Assembly (NCBI RefSeq): GCF_036588685.1 | Contig: NC_086375.1 | Location: 52,274,955-52,338,954, forward strand | Length of the DNA: 64,000 nucleotides | DNA from: Mytilus trossulus | Lineage: Eukaryota; Mollusca; Bivalvia; Mytilida; Mytilidae | Reading direction: 5' to 3' | Part shown: positions 1-10,428 of the stretch, one piece after another | How positions within the stretch are numbered: the first letter of the stretch is position 1 | Layout of the letters: every line of letters begins with the position of its first letter | Made by a program: the position numbers and the translations under genes | The notes under the pieces: generated by a model | What the model was told of the DNA's origin: nothing | Databases searched by the model: none | Seen by the model: only the letters and a program-made list of their open reading frames with translations

Positions 1-864
1 GAACTTTTTATAATTTGATAATACATGGCAAACCAACATTCAAACTGAATTTTTTTTGAAAAAGTAGCCAAACTTTCAAACTGTTTTGGTTGAGACATAC
101 ATATATAAAAAAAAAAAGGAATTGAAATGAAATGAAATGATATAGAAATACAGGCACCAACATTAATATTTCTGTACACATTCTAACAACATTCCATGAC
201 GCAGCGAAATACATTTAAAAAAAATTTAATTGATACAGAACTTTATCTAAATTTATCATACTACCAGCAACAAGCTAAATATATATAAAATAATACTACT
301 ATAAGTTAACACAGGAAAAATGTTACAACGAAAAATAATACAATACATTTCTTATGTATATATAGATAATCATTATAATTTAAAAACAACATTCAGTATC
401 AGCTCATTTTTGCGAATTTTACGAAAATGTGACCACTGGTTGTATGTTGGTAAATAACTATGCATGTCATTTAGTGCAAACGAGAGAGAGTGAGTATTTT
501 AGCATTGTTAATTAAATCATGCACATAACTGAGTACATTATTAGTGTACATTATATAATCTGCACACGTATGAGTGCTAGCATAAAATGAGATAATCGCC
601 ACAATTATATGTATTCTAGTTCTGTATTAGGTTTCTGATTTTGTATATTTTTATGTCATGGTTTATTTTGTCTTGTATGTTGCTTTTGTCTTTTCAATGT
701 GTAAATTAATGATATGACGATTATTGTATTCTGACTTGTTTCGTTTGTTCGTGTATGTTGTGATGTTGCTATTGTTTCAGAAAAAGGGTGAAGGTTTGGT
801 ACCATTAAAACATTTAATTCCGCTGCAAATGTTTGCACCTGTCTTAAGTCAGGAATCTGATGTA

Positions 865-1115
865 CAGTAGTTGTTGTTTGTTTATGTAATTTTTATGTGT
901 TTCTCGTTTTTTATAGATTAGACCGTTGGGTTTCCCGTTTGAAGGGTTTTACACTTGTAATTTTAGGGTCCTCTATAGCTTTTTGTTCGGTATGAGCCAG
1001 GGCTCCACGTTGAAGGCCGCACATTGACCTATAATGGTTTACTTTTTGTAAATTGTTTTTTGGATGAAGAGTTGTCTCATTGGCACTCACACCACATCTT
1101 CCTATATCTATATAA
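865..1115 (-). repeat. Dispersed repeat family A
   Basis: Inverse of family A: AGTTGTCTCATTGGCACTCA near 1070-1090 and GAGCCAGGGCTCCACGTTGA near 1000. Confidence 0.6.
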
Positions 1116-3037
1116 GATTACATTAAAGTTTTTTGTAGTCCGTTGTATGCCTCTAAAAAAATGCTATTCATGATGGTAATGAATATGAATATAACAAGTT
1201 TAATGTAAAAATGAAGAATAGCACAAAAGCAAATGAAAATGGTCGAGTCTCTTATGGTGAAATAACTATGAATTAAGTTCAAATTACTACTCCAACCGAA
1301 ACGTCAATCTCATTCGTCTATTTAAGTACAACAATTGATATTCTAAAAAAAAATCGAACCACATTACACTATTAAGAATAAGGAAGAAAAGAAATTAAGT
1401 TTATCATAGCTTTGTCGATCAACTCAAAGTTTTTTGAGAAAATAATTGTATTGTAAATGTTGGGGAAACGGAAAATCTATATTTGTGTTGCATTAAATAT
1501 AAATAAAAGTATGGAGTTATCTTCAATTTTATAAAATCAAATTATATATTGCATTTAAAAGATCTTATCTACAAAATGAAATAAAAACTTAATGAATATT
1601 AAATTCAGTATAAGGAATCACACTCGCATCAAAGAGAGAGACCGATACGAGGAAAAACTAACGAGCATTGAAAGTAAAAAGATAGTCTTGCAAATTGCCT
1701 GACTAGATTACGGATAAGTATGTTAGTTCTAGAACTGTTCTGTTTGTAGTCCATTTACAATACACACCATATATACAAAAATATCAGAATAACGTTTTAG
1801 CTGATATCATGAGAAAGGGTTATGAGCAGTAATGATGTATTTACTCCACGATTTTTTTTTGTTAGATGGAGAGTATTTTAGACATGATATGATAAAGTTA
1901 AATGGGATGACTTTTATTAAACTTTTATTGTGCAGCGTTGATATTAACACCTCTGCTGTGTATCACCATATTAAGAAAAAGTACAGTTATCTTTCTTTAT
2001 GCATAATTTTTTACAAATCAACGCACTCAGTATAGAAACATTTTGGATTGATATGTACACATTTGTGAATCAGCAGTGTTTATATTTTTTTTCATGATTA
2101 TTTTGTATGTAAAGGTATTTGTCATAAGAGTCAATAAAGATATTTTGTAAAAATTATCTGTTTTGTTTTTCATATGAACAATTGTTAAAATGGTGCTAGG
2201 CAAGACTGATTTATAATATATTTTCAAAACTTGTTTCCGAATCCCATATTTCAATTTTATGTAACATTGTAATACTTTATTATTGCAATTGTCATTAATG
2301 AATACTGTTTAAATTAAATTGGTGCTCCAAATTATTGAATCTCAGTATGAAGTTAAAGAGAAAAAAGAAATGGAACTCCAAGAAAAAATCAAAATTGAAG
2401 GTCCTTTATCAAATGGCAAAATCAAAAGCTCAAACACAGCAAACGAAAGGAAAACAAAAGACGTAGATGGTGCGAGACAAAACAGAGACTCAGTAACTTG
2501 GAACAATTGAACAATTAGCTTTTTACTGAACCACAATAATAAATTGGGGTATTAATTTTGTACGATACTGTTTTCGTTGCTAGACAAAAATATTCTGATA
2601 AAACTTGACATTATTTTAAAATTACATTTTTTAAACCACAAAAAAAACTATTTATGCAACATGTTTAACATAACATTAAATCCAATTGCTTATTATATGC
2701 ACCCTACTAGTATTTGCCCAACAGCATGTTTTTCTTTCTGTTGAAAATGTGATATTTTCAATTGAAAATTTGTCGCTGTTTAGAAGCAACAACACGATCT
2801 GCTGAAACTGTTATCACATCAATATGTTAAAATAAATACATTTTTCAATGGAATAATTTTTCTCAGTTTGATTTTATAGATTTGAAAAGCAGACGTCAAA
2901 AAAGAGCTTGTCCGTTCTATGGTCGTGTTGTTGTCTCTTTTACAAATTCCCCATTTCCGTTCTCAATCTTATTGGAAATATTTCGAAAGTTAGAATCCTA
3001 TATGCCCTTCAACTTCGTATTTTATTTAATGTTCTAA

Positions 3038-3081
3038 GCATCACTTATGACTAATTTGTAGACGAAACACGCATCTGGAGC
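3038..3081 (+). ncRNA. Degraded hammerhead motif
   Basis: GCATCA, CTTATGA, GTAGACGAAAC and ATCTGGAGC in hammerhead order, but core G5 is T and the stems are partly lost. A solitary remnant, probably inactive. Confidence 0.45.
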
Positions 3082-3127
3082 ACACAATTGTATTTACCCT
3101 GATATTTGTATGGAAAAAAGTAACATC

Positions 3128-3410
3128 ACAAAAATACAGAACTCGGAGGAAAATTCAAAACAAAGTCCATTATCACATGGCAAAATCTTAGGCTCAAACA
3201 CATCAAACGAATGGATAACAACTAACATACTCCTGACTTGGTAATTGCATTTTCCTATTGTAGACAATGGTGGATTGCACCTGGTTTTATAACTAGCTTA
3301 ACCTCACACTTGTATGACAGTCGTATCAAATTTCATTATATTGACAACGATGCGATAACAAAACAAACAGATAAAACAGGTAGAAATGTTAAAGAAAAGG
3401 TACAGCAGTT
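3128..3410 (+). repeat. Dispersed repeat family E
   Basis: Contains GGAGGAAAATTCAAAACAAA, CACATCAAACGAATGGATAA and TGACAGTCGTATCAAATTTC. Related copies are at 2335-2545 (partial), 19320-19590, 20100-20175 and 24852-24960. The 82-codon ORF inside is a repeat shadow. Confidence 0.6.
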
Positions 3411-3968
3411 AACATGTGTTATAATCTTTATCACAATAAAAAACAAACAAATATTTTACAAAAAAAAAAGCACAAAAAAGGCATAAATCACATTTAAAAA
3501 CCTCCTTCATAATCATTGCTTTCTTATTTATGTATGTTAAATCCATTCATAAAGAATTGAAAGACATGGTTAGCTTAATATTAACTCTAAAGTTAAATCG
3601 CGCGTCAGACGTCAGAATGCAAACGTCACACAGGAAAAGATATAAAATAATTTTGTCGTTCAAAGTATGAAAAGAAAAGAGTATAGTCTATAGTTTTTAA
3701 GTCATATCCTCTGTAGAATGTAAATAAAAAAACTTATCTTGTCCTTCTTGTATCTTGTCTATATGCGTATTGTTTATTTCTTCTAAATAAGAGCCACGTT
3801 ATTATGTACCAAAGAAACATGCATTAGAAAGTATGAAAGACAAGAATACACAAATTATAATAGAACAATAACACAATGGCGAATTTATTTTAGTACAGAT
3901 CCACGTCATATGAATAAAATTGAAATGGGGAATGTTTTAGTTGGCCATTTTTACATTTTTTTATTGGA

Positions 3969-4012
3969 GCGACACTGATGAGTCTTTTGTAAACGAAACG
4001 CGCGTCTGGCGT
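3969..4012 (+). ncRNA. Hammerhead ribozyme 1 of a tandem retrozyme
   Basis: Core CTGATGA (3975-3981), stem II GTCT/AAAC with one mismatch, GAAA, tiny stem III ACGCGCGT, cleavage site after GTC at 4006. Stem I pairs GCGACA with TGGCGT with one mismatch. It is type I with a very short stem III, the form known from metazoan retrozymes. Slightly degraded. Confidence 0.75.
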
Positions 4013-4327
4013 TGATATAAAATTTCAATTCTGGTATCTATGATGAGTTTTTTTAAAACCACTGGGTTGTCACTGCTGGGAGTTTTAATTCCCCGAGGGT
4101 ATCGCCAGCCCGGTAGACAGCACTTCTCTGTTCACTTTAATAATCGTTGATACGTTTATGATTATTAATTAACTTTTAACAAAACTTTGAATTTTTAAAA
4201 TACTAAGGCTTTTCTACCTCTGGAAAAGATAACCTTGGCTGTATTTTACCAAATTTTTATGAACTTTTGTTCTTCAATGCTCTTCAACTTCGTATCTTAT
4301 TTGGCCTTTTTAACATTTCTTATTCGA

Positions 4328-4371
4328 GAGTCACTGATGAGTTATTTGTAGACGAAACGCGCGTCTGGCGT
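4328..4371 (+). ncRNA. Hammerhead ribozyme 2 of a tandem retrozyme
   Basis: Core CTGATGA (4334-4340), GAAA, and cleavage after GTC at 4365, 359 bp from the previous site. Stem II (GTTA/AGAC) and the outer part of stem I are weakened by substitutions. Confidence 0.7.
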
Positions 4372-4692
4372 AAATATAAAATTTCAATCCTGGTATCTAT
4401 GATGAGTCTATTTACAACCACTGTATCGATGCCACTGCTGGCGGAGTTTAAATTCCCCGATGGTATCACCAGCCCAGTAGTCAGAAATTCTGTGTTGACT
4501 TAAGTTATCATTGATTTGTTCATAATCATAAATAAACTGTTAGCAAAAATTTGAATTTCGAAAAACCAGGGCTTTTCCAGCTCAGGAATAGATAACTTTT
4601 AGTAAGTTAGCTGTATTTGACAAAACTTTTAGGAATTTTTGTTCCTCAATGCTCTTTAATTTCGTAACCTTATTTTGCCCTTTTTTATTCGA

Positions 4693-4736
4693 GCGACACT
4701 GATGAGTCTTTTGTAGACGAAACGCGCATCTGGCGT
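4693..4736 (+). ncRNA. Hammerhead ribozyme 3 of a tandem retrozyme
   Basis: Core CTGATGA (4699-4705), intact stem II GTCT/AGAC, GAAA, and cleavage after ATC at 4730, 365 bp from the previous site. Stem I GCGACA/TGGCGT has one mismatch. Confidence 0.72.
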
Positions 4737-5061
4737 ACATATAAAATTTCAATCCGGGTATCTATGATGAGTTTATTTACAACCACTGGGTCGATTTCAC
4801 TGCTGGTGGATTTTAAATTTCCCGATGGTATCACCAGCCCAGTAGTCAGCACTTCTGTGTTGACTTGAGTTATGATTAGTATGTTCAAAATTATAAATTA
4901 ACTATTAACAAAACTTTGAATTTTTGAAATATTAAGTCTTTTCTACCTCAGGAATAGATATCCTTAGCTATATTTTGCTAAACTTTTAGGAATTGTTGGT
5001 CCTCAATGCTCTTTAACTTCGTACTTTTTTTGCCTTTTTAACATTTTAACACTTTAACAAA

Positions 5062-5100
5062 CGCCAAATAAAGTACGAAGTTGAAGAGCAGTGATAAGCC
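5062..5100 (-). repeat. Inverted end of a retrozyme unit
   Basis: AAAGTACGAAGTTGAAGAGC here is the inverse of the TTCAACTTCGTA end of the upstream units, so the trimer ends in a short inverted junction. Confidence 0.5.
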
Positions 5101-5224
5101 AACTTTCAAACTTATCTTTGTATCTAACAAAGAACTGGATATAGTCATGTTTTAGTATGCTCTACCTGACTTAACTTTGCATTAACCAATTTTTTAAGCG
5201 TATAGATGACGTGAAACAAACTAG

Positions 5225-5500
5225 TTTTCATGCCTCTTGTTGGATGTGCTGTTTTCGTTTTGTTTGAGAATTTACCACACATGATAGTCATGGTCTTCAA
5301 CACGAAGCCTCGGCTCACACCGAACAGCAAGCTACAAAGGGACCCAAACATGACTGGTGTAAATCGTTTAATTGGGAAAACTAACAGTCTAATCTATATA
5401 ACAAACGAGAAACAAGAAACACTTCTGAACCACATAAAAAAAGACAACTGTTGAACATCCGATTGCTTACTTAGGACAGATGCAAACAAATGCAGCGGGT
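5225..5500 (+). repeat. Dispersed repeat family A
   Basis: Contains CGGCTCACACCGAACAGCAA and TAATCTATATAACAAACGAG. The two opposing short ORFs here are not genes. Confidence 0.6.
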
Positions 5501-6119
5501 TTAAATGCATGTGTTCATTCCTATCTACCCTGTGAGATGCTATTTTGACTTAGTATATATCATAATAGCTTGGGTATCCCGGCCTTTCTCATTTTTAAAC
5601 ACTTTAAAAAAAAAATATTCTTTACTTAAGGGGTACAATAGTATACGGATATGGATTGCATATTGTACATTAATAATAAACGTAAATGTTAGCGGGTGCG
5701 AAAATGTAAAAAAAAAAAGGAAAAAAAAAAGACGATTGAAAACCGTTTCCATTAAGCCTGTATCACATGTGTAAGCGCTTCAGGAAAACTTGTTGATAAA
5801 CCGTAGGATATTTACGCCAAGGTATTTAGACAAATAAATCAATTTGACCTTATGTCAACCATTCTTATGTCAAAGCAAGGTTAAAAAAACAAAAGAACAC
5901 TGTATAGATATTAGAATAAAGAATTAAAATTAGGGTTAAACTGTCACAGCAAGAAGTTTTATAGAGATCATGTAACACAATTGTACATAGTAAAAATGGT
6001 ATGGCAGGGAAAATATGGAAGACATGCAAAGAAAGTGTCTTTTTTATGTTGGGTATACAAATACCCGGCCACGTCCACTTTATGTTTTTGTAAGACATAT
6101 TTCTATTTGTATCCATCTG

Positions 6120-6620
6120 ATGAGTTGAACATTTTCCCACTGATTTTTATAGTTCGTTCTTATGTTGTACTGTTACATCACTGCCCCAGGTTATGGGGAG
6201 GCTGGGAATTTTTGTGTCATTTGGTCTCTTGTAGAGAGTTGTCTCATTGGCTATCATAACACATCTTATTTTGCATATGCAAAGAAAGCTTTTAACGTTA
6301 ATTTTTATGTTTAAGAACAATAAAAAATTATTAACAACATAATTATTACGATTGTTCACACTATCGAGATAATTATAGGGAATAAGACATCTTTCCACCA
6401 TAGTTCAAATGATGTGGATATCACTATTTTGTAATTCACTGTACGGCCTTCAACACGAAAAAAAACCCCATGCCGTATATATTAAGACCCCTACAAATAT
6501 CAATCAAACCAAACAGCCTAATTTATAACAATACTAAATGTAAGACTAACATAAATGACAGACACAAACCAACGACAATCAATGATGGACAGGCCCTTCA
6601 CAGGCACATTCAAAAAGTGG
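6120..6620. repeat. Dispersed repeat family A, two partial copies
   Basis: 6120-6290 is inverted (GTTGTCTCATTGGCTATCAT), and 6430-6620 is direct (CGGCCTTCAACACG). Together they form a broken inverted pair. Confidence 0.5.
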
Positions 6621-8514
6621 CGGTAAATATTTCATTTTAAAGTTTAACTAAAATTTCAAAAAAACATGATGTATAAAGGCAGTAGTTACTATCTTAAATT
6701 GAAATAAGTTTACTGTCCGCAAAGAAGAATTTGTCACAAAATCTATTGGAACATTTGAAAATAGTCCAAACACAAAGACATTAGACTGATCATTTCTGAC
6801 GACTCAGATTCACGGATTATGCGAATATAAATCGAGTTTAAATAAACAAGAAGAAAAGGGAATCAATGCAGAAAGTTCCAATTTGATTCACATTATACGT
6901 GAGATTTTTTTTTCTTGATTTTAAAATTGCATAGTCGACGTTCGAACATTTCGAAGTTTCATTTACTGCTGTAATTTATCAAGAAAACAATTTGACATCA
7001 TAATACCGACTAATTAGGGCTGATATTTGTTATTCTGTTCTCAGCCATTAATGATTGGTAAAAGTTAATTTTCATGTCAAATTTTCTTGTGTTATACTGA
7101 ATTTTCTACTGTCAGTCAGAATTCTACTTCGTCAAAACTATCTTCCCATTACGCCAGTTCATTTTCACAATCGAAGAAATAGAAGCCATTGTAGGGATGA
7201 CGCGCTAACAATTTTGCTCCTGGAAACTGATAAATTCATCCACATTGCACCATTACGATCCTAATATGTCAGTTGTATTTTAAAAGACAAATGTATAAAC
7301 TAGCTAATGAGCATCGGATAATGATCTTGTCTGCATTGATTCAACTTAAAACTATTGCCTGATCGGTTGTCTGGTGGAATTTTCGAAAATTCATAAACAA
7401 TTAAAAAAGATCTAATTAAATATTTCGTGGAAGGGCAGACTAGATTTTTTAGGGGTTGAAGACTACAAACCCTATATATCACACACAAAAACTATAATTT
7501 TTCGAAGATATGCATTTTCATCATCCAACTCGTCAAATACTTTCAGTAAAAAAAATTAACTATTCGAACACACCTACTCTGTTTTGTGATTCATTAGATA
7601 GGTATTTCACTTGACCCATATATTTCATCTTTTAGTACTGTGATTTTGTTATATTATAAAGTCAACCTGTAGCTTTGATATATAAAAATGATAGAATCTG
7701 AAGCGAGACGATGAAATATTCTTGCTTTGTACGATATCAAGACAAAATATTCAACTCAAACACGCCCTAACATAAAAAGGTGCACTAGATTTTATCTTTT
7801 CGATACAATTGTTACCATTTTTTTTTCTTCCACTGGAAGGGCAGACACGAAAATTACTGAACTAATAGATTTTTATGTTTTCCGTCCGTGGTAATAAAAA
7901 TCGGAGGTTATTCATTTTCTAGATCCAACTTGAAAGATATCCATGTCGTCGACTTGATATCTACTTGTTCTGATCAACTATGTACTAGATAAATCGAAAA
8001 CTTTAATATGCAAATGGTGTTTTTAAAATAAAAAACTTCGTAATTGAGAAGAAAATTGTAATTTTGTTTGTTTCTATTAACTTTTTTTTGTCACTATTGT
8101 AAACATTTCAGTAAACATGGTCGCCTTATCTTACAAAGAGCTTGGATTCTTTTGTTCTATTTCAACCGGGTTTCCGAATGATGTGATGTCACGAGAAAAA
8201 GTCCAACATGTCTGATTACGTCGCATACAACGACCCAACTTTCTACAAATCGTTATAAAGATAGGATAAAAAGCATTTGAGAAACAGTTTCTACCACTAT
8301 AAATCATGTATTGTGACATTTGTTCACCCTGAACAGTTAAATTTTAATTATTTAAAATGCTCGGCAAGCCTCGCGCTATAAACTTTAAAATGTTTCACTG
8401 TCTCGAGTTGAGAAATATCGTAGCACACATGCTGGAGTGGTGGAATTTATATTTCGTGAAGCCTTTAATCATACTAATGGCAGTTATTGTTGATGTCTGA
8501 ATTACAATAAAATT
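6621..8514. other. No feature recognised
   Basis: AT-rich sequence with scattered ORFs of at most 69 codons. The minus-strand ORF at 8131-8319 has five Cys but no recognisable domain or splice context. I see no supported gene. Confidence 0.5.
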
Positions 8515-8975
8515 GAGAATGGAAATGGGGAATGTGTCAAAGAGACAACAACCCGACCAAATAAAAAAAAACAACAGCAGAAGGTCACCAACAGGTCTTC
8601 AATGTAGCGAGAAATTCCCGCACCCGGAGGCGTCCTTCAGCTGGCCCCTAAACAACCATATCCTGTAAAAACTTATAATAGCTAACATCGACTTCATTTG
8701 AACTTTGGTGGATAAAATTGAGAAATGAAATGGGGAATGTGTCAAAACGACAACAGCCCGATCAAAGAGCAGACAACAGCCGAAGGCCACCAATGGGTTT
8801 TCAATGAAGCGACAATTCCCGCATCCGTAGGTGTCCTTCAGATGGCCCCTAAAAAAATATATATACTAGTACAGTGACAATGGACGTCATACTAAACCCT
8901 GAATTGTACACAAGAAACTAAAATTAAAAATCATATGTAAGACAACAAAGGCCAGAGGCTCCTGACTAGTATCTT
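8515..8975 (+). repeat. Dispersed repeat family B, two tandem partial copies
   Basis: GAAATGGGGAATGTGTCAAA occurs at about 8522 and 8728, each followed by CAGCAGAAGGTCACC-like and AATTCCCGCA words. A 206-bp direct repeat of the 5' part of family B. Confidence 0.65.
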
Positions 8976-10150
8976 ATAAGACATCCCTTTGCATTGTTGT
9001 TCATGATATTATCTTTCTTATACTTAGGTCATCTCAATTGTCTTTTTACTTTTTTCAAGGCTTGGCATACATGTATCTGTTAACTAATTAAAAGTTTAAT
9101 AATTCGTGGGTTAAAAGATAAATTTAACTGGAAGTCTGACTTGTAACATGGATGAATGCGGGTGAGATCAAATTAACGTGAATGTATACAATCTTATTAA
9201 CATAATATTTTCTTTACAAACTTACTATGCGTTTAGATTAATAATATTCGTACATATTCATGCAAGACCGAGACATTTTATAACATAACATCTACCTTTA
9301 GTGTAATGAAGAATTCATTATGTTGTATTTGTTACAGTGAATCATTATAGTATTCAAGAGTTGAGCCAATTTACAATTACTCATAATAATTTATCTTTTT
9401 TTTTTAATAAGAACGATTTGATGCTTATGCCCATAAGATATCAACCAAACGATAAAACACTCATACATCAACTCCCCTGCACCTCCCTCCAAAAAAACCC
9501 CAAAACAAACAAAAACGATAGAAAAATGTAAAAACAAACAAGAAGCATACACACAAAAGACTTCCATATGACAATTAACAGTATTTAACAATTGACATTT
9601 TTCTCTTCAACTCATGAAATCAAGCATGTACATTTACCAAAGATTATTTTAAACAAGCCAATAACCACAACTTGATGTTATATCCCATGCTATTATCTTA
9701 TAGAAAAAGTTTGCTTCCGTCGAAGAAACACAGTGCTTAAGTTATTTTCGGTATTTTGTTTGTGGATTATTATTTTTTTCAAACTTTCTTCCCTTTGTCA
9801 AAACGTTTCCTAACTCCTTCTTTTATCTTTGCCTTTGCATACTTTTTATCTCTATTTGTAACTTCTCAATTTATTCACAATGATCATTCGTCAGTATGTT
9901 CAAATATCGACTATGACAGTGACTTTTTTTTCGTCTATTAACTCCCATCCGCCATCGCTGTCTCATAGTGGCATCATCTTCTCGTGCGTTTGATTCCCGA
10001 CCAAGTCAACCTTTAAAAAACAGTCATCGATCAACCCAGCCATCCAAAACTGTTTTGTGACTAATATACCTAGTTTTATCTAGGCATGAATTAATAAATA
10101 CGTATGTTTGAACTTGTTGCGTAGGAAAAGGTAAACAGTTTTATTCATTC
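8976..10150. other. No feature recognised upstream of EF-hand copy 1
   Basis: AT-rich, low-complexity stretches; ORFs are short and unsupported. It may hold distal regulatory DNA of the EF-hand gene, but nothing specific can be read. Confidence 0.5.
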
Positions 10151-10204
10151 ATAACTTACCTATAAATAGTGCACACCGGTATAAGCGTAGGAAGAACGCT
10201 AATT

Positions 10205-10250
10205 TATAATATTAAAACCCGAGTATCGTTTGAAATTTATCACTCAGTCA
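10205..10250 (+). promoter_or_regulatory. Probable core promoter of EF-hand copy 1
   Basis: A TATA-like stretch containing ATATTAAA (10209-10216) is followed 37 bp later by CAGTCA (10245-10250), an initiator-like motif. EF-hand copy 2 has the same pair 33 bp apart, which supports a conserved core promoter. A second TATA-like word, TATAAATA, lies at 10161-10168 and could drive an alternative start. Confidence 0.45.
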
Positions 10251-10290
10251 CATAATTTTAGGGAGTAAAGATAACATAACTATTGCAAAC

Positions 10291-10428
10291 ATGTCTCACG
10301 GAAAGGAAGATATGAGACAATTTTTCCAAAGACTTGATACTAGTGGCGAAGGCCAGGTCCAGGTAACAGAACTTAAGGCGGGAATAAAAAGAGAATTTTG
10401 CCAGGACCTAAACGATGCAGCAGTTATC
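10291..10428 (+). CDS. EF-hand copy 1, exon 1
   Basis: 138 nt, 46 codons, starting MSHGKEDM. It holds EF-hand 1 and ends at ATC|GTAAGT in phase 0. The start is the first ATG after a plausible core promoter and aligns exactly with the start of copy 2 (MSHSVEDM). Confidence 0.88.

Larger units (their letters stand above)
3938..5055 (+). mobile_element. Retrozyme trimer (non-autonomous hammerhead retroelement)
   Basis: Three direct units of about 360 bp, each with a hammerhead at its start, a GC-richer segment (CCACTGGGTCGAT, later CCCCGATGGTATCACC), and an end that reads TTCAACTTCGTA then GCCTTTTTAACA. The third unit runs into the repeat end near 5055. Tandem hammerhead-bearing units are the defining layout of retrozymes, which move through circular RNA using another element's machinery. 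No coding capacity. Confidence 0.72.
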
